DNA of 21,646 bases, taken from NCBI GenBank assembly GCA_003661015.1, contig QMVI01000004.1, positions 1 through 21,646 of the forward strand. The letters run 5' to 3'. Origin of the DNA: Methanosarcinales archaeon (GTDB lineage Archaea > Halobacteriota > Methanosarcinia > DSM-18856 > Methermicoccaceae). Of the stretch, positions 6,613 through 13,243 are shown in pieces; within the stretch, counting starts at the first letter, position 1, and every line of letters begins with the position of its first letter. The notes below the pieces were generated by a model. It did no database searches. It saw only the letters and a list, made by a program, of their open reading frames with translations, and was not told where the DNA came from. Position numbers and translations under genes: made by a program.

Positions 6613-7347
6613 ATGAGACATGAGAGGATATCGTGGTTCGTGATAATGATTTTGATCACAGCATTTTTGGGCTGTATTTCTGAGAAGGACGAGATTGTTG
6701 TACTGTGTGCTGCAGGAGTAAGGGAGCCAGTGGACTCATTACTTGAAGATGTTGATGGGATTGTTTGTATCTATGGAGGGACTGGTACTCTATTCAGCAA
6801 GATAGCCTTGGCAGAAGAGGGAGATATTTTGATAACTGGTTCTGAATGGGATATGTTGATTGCAGTAGAACGGGGATGGGTGGATGACTACGAGAGGCTT
6901 GCACCCCACACACCTGTTCTGATGGTGAGGTCGGGCATAATGGATGGAATAGACAAAATAGATAATGCCAGTGAACTACCTGATGGGCTACGTTTATCTT
7001 TGGCAAGACCAAATTCATGTGCCCTCTCTCACATCCAAGAACAGTTTTTCGGAGACAGATATGAAACAGTTCTATCACAAGCAGTAACACTCAGAACGAC
7101 CGTAAACGAGATGTGTGAGGATGTGGTGAGTGGAGTGGCTGACGCATCAATAGTTTGGAGAGCATCCGCACTTCCATACGAAGAAAAAGGAATGGTCAGA
7201 ATTATCGAGTTGAAAAACTCCTCAGAAGAATGGGTGTGTGGTGCTGTGCTTTCAAATTCGTCAAGTTCTGAACGAGCTCATGAGGTACTTCATATTTTGA
7301 AGAATGATAGAGTGTGGGAGAGTTATGGGTTCACATCGATTTCTTGA
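6613..7347 (+). CDS. Molybdate/tungstate-type ABC transporter substrate-binding lipoprotein
   Basis: 244 residues. An N-terminal hydrophobic segment (about 8-20) ends in a lipobox-like FLGC with Cys21, so the protein is probably anchored outside the membrane by lipid. The mature part has the ModA-like layout: strand IVVLCAAGV, glycine-rich YGGTGTLFSKI, EEGDILITGSEWDM, LARPNSC, and VSGVADASIVWRAS before the second lobe. This family binds molybdate or tungstate; which one is bound, or whether a different oxyanion is, cannot be read from sequence alone. It overlaps the permease gene by 23 bases, so the two are co-translated. The stop is TGA. At 244 residues it is on the short side for the family. 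Confidence 0.8.
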   Translation: MRHERISWFVIMILITAFLGCISEKDEIVVLCAAGVREPVDSLLEDVDGIVCIYGGTGTLFSKIALAEEGDILITGSEWDMLIAVERGWVDDYERLAPHTPVLMVRSGIMDGIDKIDNASELPDGLRLSLARPNSCALSHIQEQFFGDRYETVLSQAVTLRTTVNEMCEDVVSGVADASIVWRASALPYEEKGMVRIIELKNSSEEWVCGAVLSNSSSSERAHEVLHILKNDRVWESYGFTSIS

Positions 7348-8149
7348 TATTATGAAATCATATTCTGAGAGAGTCCAAAATCTTTTCAGGTCTGGTAGTA
7401 TTTTGCCTCTAATCTCCATGATATATCCTTTGTTGGTTCTTCTTGTGATAGCCAGTCTTCTCTTTGGAGCTCTTTCCATATCCTTTTCTCTCTCTTCAGA
7501 AGTGCTGTCTGCTGTTAAGTTGAGTATTATTTCTGCAACCTCAGCCACTTCCATTGCATTTCTGCTGGGTATACCACTTGCATACACGTTATCAAGAACC
7601 CCAAAATCCCGACTCATCTCGGTAATAGAGACACTGGTAGAGTTGCCTGTCGCAGTTCCTCCTCTCGTAAGTGGACTCGCACTTCTACTTCTCCTTGCAC
7701 CTCTCTCTCCGGTGGGAGAAATTCTTGCATCAGCTGGTGTGAAAATACTGTTCACTCTCAAAGGTGCGATACTCGCCCAGCTATTCGTTGCATCCCCTTT
7801 CCTCATACGTGGGGCACAGTCAAGTTTTAGGATGGTAGACACAAGACTCGAAAGCGTTGCCCGTGTACTGGGCGCCTCACCTCTAAAAGTGTTTTTTATG
7901 ATTACCTTGCCCATTGCACAAAATGGTATCTTTACAGCCACTATGCTTACATGGGCAAGGTGTATGGGGGAGTTTGGAGCAACACTCATGGTAGCAGGAG
8001 CAATTCCATACAGAACCGAGACCTTGCCTGTTGGAGTTTTTCTGAATACATCAACTGGTCAACTCGAACTGGCAATAGGATGTGCATTGGTGCTACTGTT
8101 GGTGTCGTTTTCAAGTATGTTAGCGACAAAGTTGTTTTTTAGTAAGTAA
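7325..8149 (+). CDS. Molybdate/tungstate-type ABC transporter permease
   Basis: 274 residues with five to six membrane segments (for example ILPLISMIYPLLVLLVIASL, LVELPVAVPPLVSGLALLLL, LELAIGCALVLLLVSFSSML). The cytoplasmic coupling loop ESVARVLGASPLKVFFMITL carries the EAA-type signature of the ModB/CysT permease family, and CMGEFGATLMVAG is typical of ModB-like proteins. ATG 7325 is chosen because GGGAGAG precedes it; ATG 7304 and ATG 7352 are in frame but less supported. The expected ATP-binding subunit is missing: after the TAA stop lies a decayed minus-strand gene. The transporter must use an ATPase encoded elsewhere, or be inactive. Confidence 0.88.
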   Translation: MGSHRFLDIMKSYSERVQNLFRSGSILPLISMIYPLLVLLVIASLLFGALSISFSLSSEVLSAVKLSIISATSATSIAFLLGIPLAYTLSRTPKSRLISVIETLVELPVAVPPLVSGLALLLLLAPLSPVGEILASAGVKILFTLKGAILAQLFVASPFLIRGAQSSFRMVDTRLESVARVLGASPLKVFFMITLPIAQNGIFTATMLTWARCMGEFGATLMVAGAIPYRTETLPVGVFLNTSTGQLELAIGCALVLLLVSFSSMLATKLFFSK

Positions 8150-8886
8150 AACCTAAGGATTTATCTGGGGATTTAATCTTCCCCTTCGTGTTATTTTCAT
8201 TTGTTCCTTCCAAACTGCAGAGGGTTGTATAGTATTTCTTTAAATCATCAAAAGATCGTCTGAGCTTTGGCAAGTTTTTTGGTGTGTTATTTATGTGAGT
8301 TGAAAGGACCTCAAGCGTACTACCAAGTGTGCTGATATATCTTCAATTCATCCAGTTTTTTGGTTTCCTCTGTTCTTTTTGAAATCTCCTCGGCAGTTAT
8401 TCTTGCTGAAATCAGCTGAAATAGGCAGAGGGAATTTTGAATCGATACAGAGATATTTGTTGTTTTCGACAAGAATAGAATACAAGCATCTAGTATACCA
8501 GTACCAATGTTCTTCTGGAATGAGGGTCTGGTGTGTGGGAAAATGTCTTTCAGTAAGTGTTCGAGTTGCAACTTTCCAAATCTTGCTCTTGCATGTTTAA
8601 CCTAGAACATTGTCTTGAGGTCGGACGTTATCGTTTTGAGGTTCTTCAGAGGGTCCTCCCATTCTGCCAATGTCTTCCATATGCCTAATTCTTTTAGTGA
8701 GGTTACAAACGCACCTTTGATTACATCTGTCTTCTTGGCAATTGCTGAGGAGAACAAGCTTTCAAATATTCTTGCAGAGTTCTTGTAAGGATTTAGCAAT
8801 CGCCCCGTCAATTAGGATTCATACATTTTACAGCCCCCATCGATAGTTTCACCCACTGTGAATCTGTTCAGCACATCGCCACTATA
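8139..8886 (-). pseudogene. Decayed gene of unknown family
   Basis: A coding-like minus-strand frame runs through most of the region between the transporter and the tRNA. From 8886 it reads GDVLNRFTVGETIDGG, meets TAA at 8814-8812, and continues LTGRLLNPYKNSARIFE and on to TAG at 8604-8602. It resumes in the same frame with VKHARARFGKLQLEHLL to about 8330, where the frame must shift. In the new frame it reads LGSTLEVLSTHINNTPKNLP to a TAA at 8141-8139. The composition (Leu/Lys/Glu-rich, helical) is protein-like throughout. The TAG could be sense in this organism, but the TAA and the frame shift indicate a broken gene. I do not recognise the family. A mobile-element or accessory origin is suggested only by decay next to a tRNA gene; no terminal repeats or DDE motif were seen. 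Confidence 0.5.
8166..8181 (+). terminator. Possible hairpin terminator after the permease
   Basis: GGGGA and TCCCC flank an AT-rich loop just after the permease stop, and T-rich sequence follows (TTATTTTCATTTG). The stem is only five base pairs, so this is weak. Confidence 0.25.
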
Positions 8887-8920
8887 TTATTTAATTCTGG
8901 TTCCAAACTAAGAACAGTAA

Positions 8921-8938
8921 GATTTTATACTATATTTT
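8921..8938 (+). promoter_or_regulatory. TATA region of the tRNA-Gly gene
   Basis: GATTTTATACTATATTTT lies 33-50 bases before the mature tRNA 5' end, a usual distance for an archaeal tRNA promoter with a short 5' leader. Confidence 0.5.
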
Positions 8939-8970
8939 GTAATTTGAAATCACTATCAGTCGACACCCAA

Positions 8971-9041
8971 GCGGCTGTAGTCCAGTGGCAGGACACAGGC
9001 CCCCCAAGCCTGTAGCCCGGGTTCGAATCCCGGCAGCCGCA
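8971..9041 (+). tRNA. tRNA-Gly (anticodon CCC)
   Basis: A full cloverleaf can be drawn. The acceptor stem is GCGGCTG/CAGCCGC, and the D stem GTCC/GGAC. The anticodon stem CAGGC/GCCTG encloses the loop CCCCCAA (9001-9007). The variable region has 4 bases, and the T stem CCGGG/CCCGG has loop TTCGAAT. The discriminator is A at 9041. The anticodon CCC (9003-9005) reads GGG glycine. CCA is not encoded, so it must be added after 3' processing, for example by the RNase Z in this window. The loop has C where the nearly universal U33 is expected (position 9002). No intron is present. Confidence 0.93.
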
Positions 9042-9168
9042 TTATGAATACTTTTTGAGAAGTAATATTCACATTCATTTTTTGAAGTCCCCTCGTGCTC
9101 TTTATCCGTTAGATTAATAAATAAGAGCACCATACCCTCTCTCGTTAAAATTGAATGAGGTATGGAAT

Positions 9169-9459
9169 ATGGCTGAGAAAAAGAACTTTGCTTTAAGGAA
9201 TGAAAATGGTGAGGAAGTTGGGGTATTTACCGGAAGACAACCAAGACAAGCAGCTCTCAAGGCGGCAAGGAGGCTTGGGGGGACAAAGGACAATCCAGTG
9301 ACCATAAGATTAAGGGAAAAGGGTACAAAGAAGGTTCATGTTTTTGAAGGATGGGTCGAGATCGTGGATGCACCAGCGAACAGACCTGCATGGATGCCAC
9401 CTAAGATAAAGAAAGCTCATGTGAGAAAGATAGGTATAGAAACTCTTGAAAAACTTTAA
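9169..9459 (+). CDS. Chromosomal protein MC1
   Basis: 96 residues, small and basic: a DNA-bending chromatin protein of the archaeal MC1 family, known from Methanosarcina, haloarchaea and relatives. The diagnostic order is visible: NFALRNENGEEVGVFTGRQPRQAALKAARR, then IRLREKGTKKVHVFEGWVEIVDAP and NRPAWMPPKIKKAHV. The proline/tryptophan-rich DNA-contact loop (AWMPPKI) and basic patches are intact. ATG 9169 has GAGGT seven bases upstream and fits the family start; a TTG 18 bases earlier is less likely. The stop is TAA. It precedes mptD by 18 bases. Confidence 0.95.
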   Translation: MAEKKNFALRNENGEEVGVFTGRQPRQAALKAARRLGGTKDNPVTIRLREKGTKKVHVFEGWVEIVDAPANRPAWMPPKIKKAHVRKIGIETLEKL

Positions 9460-9477
9460 CTTTAATTTTTTATTTTT

Positions 9478-9810
9478 ATGCCGACATCCAGAGAAGTAGC
9501 AATCTTCGAAGCGGGGATAAAGCTGGGGGCACTGTATCACCAGTTTGTAGGCACTCCAGTTAGTTTGGAGAGTGCTGAACTGCTCGAAAGGGCGATTGAG
9601 CGTAGCGTGTTATCACAACCATTTGTTAAGAGTGTGCATGTATCTATAAACAAGGATTTGATAAAAAAAAGTGAGAATAGATTCGGCTATTGTGAGCTTG
9701 AAGGGAAAATGCTTCAGGTTGAATTGTTCGTTGAGGTGGAAGGAGAAACTGTAAGAGCTTTGCTGGAGGTAGATGAGACAGGATATCCACTAATGAGACT
9801 GGAGGAATGA
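9478..9810 (+). CDS. mptD: Archaeal dihydroneopterin aldolase (MptD family)
   Basis: 110 residues. The family (formerly DUF372) converts 7,8-dihydroneopterin to 6-hydroxymethyl-dihydropterin and glycolaldehyde during tetrahydromethanopterin synthesis. The characteristic start REVAIFEAGIKLGALYHQFVGTPVS is followed by the central IERSVLSQPFVKSVHVSIN and the C-terminal LEVDETGYPLMRLEE. No Shine-Dalgarno site is visible before ATG 9478; the upstream bases are almost all T and A, which could hold a separate promoter or mark a leaderless start. The stop is TGA, one base before the GTG of mfnE, with the GGAGG for mfnE inside the mptD end. Together with mfnE this makes a cofactor-synthesis unit. Confidence 0.85.
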   Translation: MPTSREVAIFEAGIKLGALYHQFVGTPVSLESAELLERAIERSVLSQPFVKSVHVSINKDLIKKSENRFGYCELEGKMLQVELFVEVEGETVRALLEVDETGYPLMRLEE

Positions 9811-9811
9811 T

Positions 9812-10423
9812 GTGGAGAGACACGTCATAAAGATTGGAGGGGGTTTGATGATGCAAGTGCCCCCCATCATCAACGCTTTGAGAGATGCAGGAGTGAATGC
9901 ATTAATTGTTCCGGGAGGGGGCATTTTTGCAGATATTGTCAGGCTTATCGATTCCAAGTTTCTCCTTTCTCCATCTATTTCACACTGGATGGCAGTAGCT
10001 GCAATGGAGCAATACGGGTATTTTCTCTCAGATGTGGGTGGGTTGAAGACAACAAAAACTCCGAGATTTGATGGACTGTTTGTTCTTTTGCCATATGAAT
10101 TCTTGAGAGGAGGGGATATAGAACTACCAGATCAGAGCTGGGCAACGACATCCGACACAATTTCCGCCGTCATTGCCCATAAGTGGAACGCAAAACTTTA
10201 CAAGGTGACCGATGTTGATGGTGTGTTTGTGGATGGAAAGCTTATGAAAGTCGTAGATGCATCAACTCTCTTATCTCGAAAAACTTGTATAGATGATAAT
10301 CTTCCTCATTTTCTCATCCATAAAAAAATGGATTGTGTTGTGGTTAATGGAAACTTCCCTGAAAGAGTTGTAAAATCGATTAAAAGTGGAGAAGTTGAAG
10401 GCACTTTAATAAGGGGGAGATAA
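9812..10423 (+). CDS. mfnE: Amino-acid-kinase-fold enzyme, probable MfnE (methanofuran synthesis)
   Basis: 203 residues of the amino acid kinase fold: HVIKIGGGLMM (phosphate-binding glycine loop), LIVPGGGIFADIVRLID, SHWMAVAAMEQYGYFLSD, and YKVTDVDGVF (nucleotide-site signature). This short archaeal branch includes MfnE, which phosphorylates 5-(aminomethyl)-3-furanmethanol phosphate to the diphosphate in methanofuran assembly. Its pairing with mptD and the methanogen-type genes in the window supports that call, though a different small-molecule kinase cannot be excluded. The start is GTG with GGAGG six bases upstream, inside mptD. The TAA stop abuts the ATG of the aldolase gene. Confidence 0.8.
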   Translation: MERHVIKIGGGLMMQVPPIINALRDAGVNALIVPGGGIFADIVRLIDSKFLLSPSISHWMAVAAMEQYGYFLSDVGGLKTTKTPRFDGLFVLLPYEFLRGGDIELPDQSWATTSDTISAVIAHKWNAKLYKVTDVDGVFVDGKLMKVVDASTLLSRKTCIDDNLPHFLIHKKMDCVVVNGNFPERVVKSIKSGEVEGTLIRGR

Positions 10424-10966
10424 ATGCTCGAAAAAGCTAAAAAAATTGGGAAAAAACTTGTTGAGAGAGGATATACTGATTCTTTTTTCGGAAACATTAG
10501 TTTCAAAATAGGGGATAAGATCTGGATCACAAAGAGCGGTGTTCCACTTGATGAGCTTGAGGATGAGAGTTTTGTGTTGCTACAAAACCCTCCTTTAAGC
10601 GAGTCCTCCTCAGAATCACCCACCCATATCAAAATATATCAAGAATTCGATGTCTCATCAGTCATTCATGTACATCCATTTTATTGCATCCTCTGTTCGA
10701 TGATTTTTCAAGAGGATTTTGTAGAAAGTAGGACAGAGGGAAGGATCTTTCTGAAAAAGATAGCTTTTTGTGAGGGGAAAGCTGGGAGTTGGGAGCTTGC
10801 CAACTCTGTTGTTCAGTCTCTCAGGAGATTCGATACAACAGCGGTGGTTGCTAGGGGGCATGGACTGTTTTGCATTGGCTCAAGTATCGATGATGCATAC
10901 CTGAGATGTGTTGTAGCTGAGAATGAGTGCAAACTCTGGTATCACTGCAATCTTTTTCCTCCTTGA
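10424..10966 (+). CDS. Class II aldolase/adducin family protein (fuculose-phosphate aldolase-like)
   Basis: 180 residues. It has the zinc-aldolase hallmarks in order: FGNIS near residues 22-26, TKSGVPL, the acidic SSESPTHIKIY (catalytic Glu region), metal ligands HVHP, and a late RGHGLF histidine. Methanogen relatives cleave fuculose 1-phosphate and can supply lactaldehyde for cofactor F420 synthesis; substrate assignment is inference. The ATG directly follows the mfnE stop and has GGGGGAG upstream, so translation is coupled. The TGA end overlaps the convergent hypothetical gene by 25 bases. Alternative roles (ribulose-phosphate epimerase-like or aldolase for another sugar phosphate) are possible. 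Confidence 0.82.
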   Translation: MLEKAKKIGKKLVERGYTDSFFGNISFKIGDKIWITKSGVPLDELEDESFVLLQNPPLSESSSESPTHIKIYQEFDVSSVIHVHPFYCILCSMIFQEDFVESRTEGRIFLKKIAFCEGKAGSWELANSVVQSLRRFDTTAVVARGHGLFCIGSSIDDAYLRCVVAENECKLWYHCNLFPP

Positions 10967-11685
10967 GAATATACATATCCGATTGCAACACTGTATATGA
11001 GGTAGGAAACCAAAACCGCAATTCTCTCATCAAGCAGATATGCAAGAGGATAGCTCTCTATTCCAGCGAAATGAATCAAGAGAGGTAGCAAAAACGATAT
11101 CAATGAAGCGGTCATCAATCTTTTACCTCTTCTCTCAAATACATAACATCCCACAATACATATGATGAAACCCAAGATGAGGTACCCAAGAGGTACATCC
11201 TTTCCAGCCACTTTTATTGAGTAGACTGTTTTTACCATCCCCTCTGGAACAATCACAACCTCATCTATTCTGGAGCCACCCTCCCCAACCCCGATTAACT
11301 TGAGATACATTTTCTCTCCTTCGAGCAAAGGCATCTCCACATAATGCCATCCCACATCCCCAACAAATCCACCCGCTCTAATACCAAGCTCAGACACATT
11401 CGTTGAAACATACACTTCAAACACATCTCCCCCCTCAACCGCGTCTGTCACATTAAAACCTACAAAAACAATCTCCCTTGGATTTTCAAATTTTATTGTG
11501 AGATACGCATATCTGTATATTGTTACAGAGTTCCCGCCCGGAAGAAGCGCATCTGTGAGTTCATCGTTTGTCGGAAATGCAGATATGGTTATATTTGAGT
11601 GTGAGAGGGAAATGCTACCATCAATCTCAGCAGTATCAACAACTACACCATGCATAAGCAATAGGGCAACTACTAAGAACAGCAT
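10942..11685 (-). CDS. Membrane-anchored hypothetical protein with exported beta-rich domain
   Basis: 247 residues, not recognised. The N-terminus has a signal peptide-like hydrophobic run (MLFLVVALLLMHGVVVDTA). About 140 residues of beta-rich, glycosylation-prone sequence follow (several N-x-T/S sites: SNITIS, GFNVTD, TNVSEL). Three membrane segments near the C-terminus follow (VPLGYLILGFIICIVGCYVF; ASLISFLLPLLIHFAG; VLVSYLIYSVAIGYVYS). The topology is therefore an outside domain anchored by a C-terminal hairpin plus a helix. It is divergent from the DUF373 gene with a shared promoter region, and its TGA end overlaps the class II aldolase by 25 bases. A surface or envelope role is inferred from topology only. 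Confidence 0.65.
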   Translation of the reverse strand: MLFLVVALLLMHGVVVDTAEIDGSISLSHSNITISAFPTNDELTDALLPGGNSVTIYRYAYLTIKFENPREIVFVGFNVTDAVEGGDVFEVYVSTNVSELGIRAGGFVGDVGWHYVEMPLLEGEKMYLKLIGVGEGGSRIDEVVIVPEGMVKTVYSIKVAGKDVPLGYLILGFIICIVGCYVFERRGKRLMTASLISFLLPLLIHFAGIESYPLAYLLDERIAVLVSYLIYSVAIGYVYSQGGKRLQ

Positions 11686-11705
11686 ATATTACACAATGGG
11701 TACTG

Positions 11706-11729
11706 GATATATAAACATGCTTTTATATC
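11706..11729. promoter_or_regulatory. Crossed TATA boxes of divergent membrane-protein genes
   Basis: A 24-base near-palindrome (20 of 24 positions symmetric) centred on CATG contains TATATAAA on the plus strand (11708-11715) and TATAAAAG on the minus strand (11728-11721). Expected starts lie near 11737 (plus) and 11700 (minus), before the ATGs at 11752 and 11685. Confidence 0.5.
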
Positions 11730-11751
11730 AATAAAAACAAAAAAGGGTTGA

Positions 11752-12840
11752 ATGCCGACTCTGATACTGTGTGTAGATAGGGATAATGACTTGGGGGTAA
11801 AAGCTGGCATCAAAACACCAGTGATAGGGAGGGAGAACTGTCTCAACGCAGCAATGAAACTTGGAAGTGTTGACCCCGAGGACAGTGACCTAAACAGCAT
11901 CTTTGGGGGGATACAGCTCTATGATGAGATGGTAAAGGAGGACAGAGAAGTAGAGATAGCGATTGTTGCTGGCGATTCTCAGGTTGGCGTCCGTTCTGAT
12001 GAGATGATTGCATCTCAGCTCGAGGAGTTGAGAAAGAGATATGGTGGATGGGATGTTGTTCTTGTGTCAGATGGCGCCGAGGACGAGCAGATAGTCCCAA
12101 TTGTGAATTCCAGATTCAAGATAAACTCTGTTAGAAGGGTTGTAGTTAAGCAAAGTCAGAATCTTGAAAGTGCCTATTATCTACTAAAAGAATTCTTTGA
12201 AAATAGAAAAACGAGGAACTCTATCTTAATTCCATTTGGTCTTGCACTGCTATCGTATTCAATTGCCTTGGTATTCGGTAAAACTGAATATGCAATCTCG
12301 CTTATTGCGGGAGTGGTTGGAGCATATGTGCTTCTGCGAGGACTTGGGGTGGATACTTTTGTTGGAGACTTGAGGGAGGGAGTAGTTCGTGCTCTGAGAG
12401 GAAGAAGTCCCTCGATGGTTTTCTATCTGCTTTCAATATCTCTATTCGTAATAGGAAGTGTTGAGGGGTTGTTAAAGTTGTGGGTGTATTACACAAACGC
12501 TGAGATATTCTACGGATACTTCTCGTTGTTCTTGATATTCGTGTTCTCTTCACTCTGGTGGTATGTTGGTGCAACGATGTTCTTTACATTTGGAGACCTT
12601 CTTGAACAGTATCTAAAAGGCGAATCAATTGAGAGCGGCATCTCCCATCCGTTCTTTGTTCTTGCCGCAGGAGTTCTTGTATGGGGTGCAACTTCATATC
12701 TACTCTCTTCCATAGAGGCTGGAGCTGAAGGTGGATTTTCTGGTAGTTTCATCAGCTTCGTCATCACAGTTGTGCTATCGATTGTCATAACATTCGCAGG
12801 TGTTTTTACCTCATCGAGAATTATGAGGACGAGAGCATGA
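11752..12840 (+). CDS. DUF373 family integral membrane protein
   Basis: 362 residues. The first 160 residues form a soluble Rossmann-like domain (LILCVDRDNDLGVKAGIKTP, VAIVAGDSQVG-like strand, WDVVLVSDGAEDEQ, SVRRVVVKQSQNLE) that defines the archaeal DUF373 family. About six membrane segments follow (from ILIPFGLALLSYSIALVFG to FISFVITVVLSIVITFAGVF). Function is unknown. The domain faces the cytoplasm if the first helix runs inside to outside. The start ATG is preceded by AAGGGTTGA. The last bases (ATGA at 12837-12840) contain the start of the downstream 44-residue cysteine protein, so the two are translationally coupled. Confidence 0.85.
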   Translation: MPTLILCVDRDNDLGVKAGIKTPVIGRENCLNAAMKLGSVDPEDSDLNSIFGGIQLYDEMVKEDREVEIAIVAGDSQVGVRSDEMIASQLEELRKRYGGWDVVLVSDGAEDEQIVPIVNSRFKINSVRRVVVKQSQNLESAYYLLKEFFENRKTRNSILIPFGLALLSYSIALVFGKTEYAISLIAGVVGAYVLLRGLGVDTFVGDLREGVVRALRGRSPSMVFYLLSISLFVIGSVEGLLKLWVYYTNAEIFYGYFSLFLIFVFSSLWWYVGATMFFTFGDLLEQYLKGESIESGISHPFFVLAAGVLVWGATSYLLSSIEAGAEGGFSGSFISFVITVVLSIVITFAGVFTSSRIMRTRA

Positions 12841-12971
12841 TACACCTGTGTGATGTGTGTGGTACACGGATTGCAGAGTTTACTTGCCCATTGTGCGGTA
12901 GAAGAGTGTGCAGGTCTTGCTTTACAAAAAAAGGTATATGTGTGATGTGTGCAAGAGGCAGAATTTATTGA
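12837..12971 (+). CDS. 44-residue zinc-binding protein with four CxxC motifs
   Basis: A small gene starting in the ATGA overlap with the DUF373 gene and ending in TGA at 12969-12971. Four CxxC pairs (Cys5/8, 17/20, 25/28, 35/38) make up almost the entire protein, so it should bind two zinc ions in a treble-clef or cross-brace fold resembling B-box or HIT-type fingers. The rest is basic (GRRVCRSC, FTKKG, CARGR), compatible with nucleic acid or protein contacts. It has no membrane segment. Coupling to DUF373 suggests it works with the cytoplasmic part of that protein. The family is not identified. Confidence 0.8.
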   Translation: MIHLCDVCGTRIAEFTCPLCGRRVCRSCFTKKGICVMCARGRIY

Positions 12972-12985
12972 GTCCGGCTTATGGA

Positions 12986-13243
12986 TTACTTTTTAGGTTT
13001 CTTTAAAACAATACACCTCCCCCTCGTTCCAACTAACCTTGAGTTAGTCATTTTTGCCAGCTCAGTTCCCACCTCTTTAATATCCATTGAGGTCAACGCA
13101 CTCTTCAATATCCTTACCTTAACAACCTTACGCTTATCTATCTGTCTCTTTATTTCTTCTACGACTGAGGCAGTCAGACCTGCTTTTCCACTTTGTACAG
13201 TGGTCTCAATCTCCACGATTGCTTTTCTGTCTTCTTTTTTCAT
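12986..13243 (-). CDS. CRM-domain (YhbY-like) RNA-binding protein
   Basis: 85 residues forming one CRM domain. KAGLTASVVEEIKRQIDKRKVVKVRIL is followed by a GxxG-type loop (GTRGRCIVLKKPKK) that contacts RNA in this family. Bacterial YhbY associates with the large ribosomal subunit precursor; an equivalent archaeal role in ribosome assembly is inferred. ATG 13243 has GGAGAA six bases upstream. It overlaps the 3' end of priL by 38 bases, so it belongs to the PCNA-priL-CRM operon. The stop is TAA. Confidence 0.9.
   Translation of the reverse strand: MKKEDRKAIVEIETTVQSGKAGLTASVVEEIKRQIDKRKVVKVRILKSALTSMDIKEVGTELAKMTNSRLVGTRGRCIVLKKPKK

Noticed and set aside
8379..8600. Plus-strand ORF in the gap after the permease
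   Set aside because: It is the shadow of the minus-strand decayed gene, whose frame is more protein-like and extends further in both directions.
8930..9133. 67-residue minus-strand ORF over the tRNA
   Set aside because: It is the reverse complement of tRNA-Gly and flanks (GIRTRATGLGG-type artefact), not a protein gene.
12302..12845. Long minus-strand ORFs opposite the DUF373 gene
   Set aside because: They mirror the hydrophobic plus-strand gene, have no start signals and no family resemblance.
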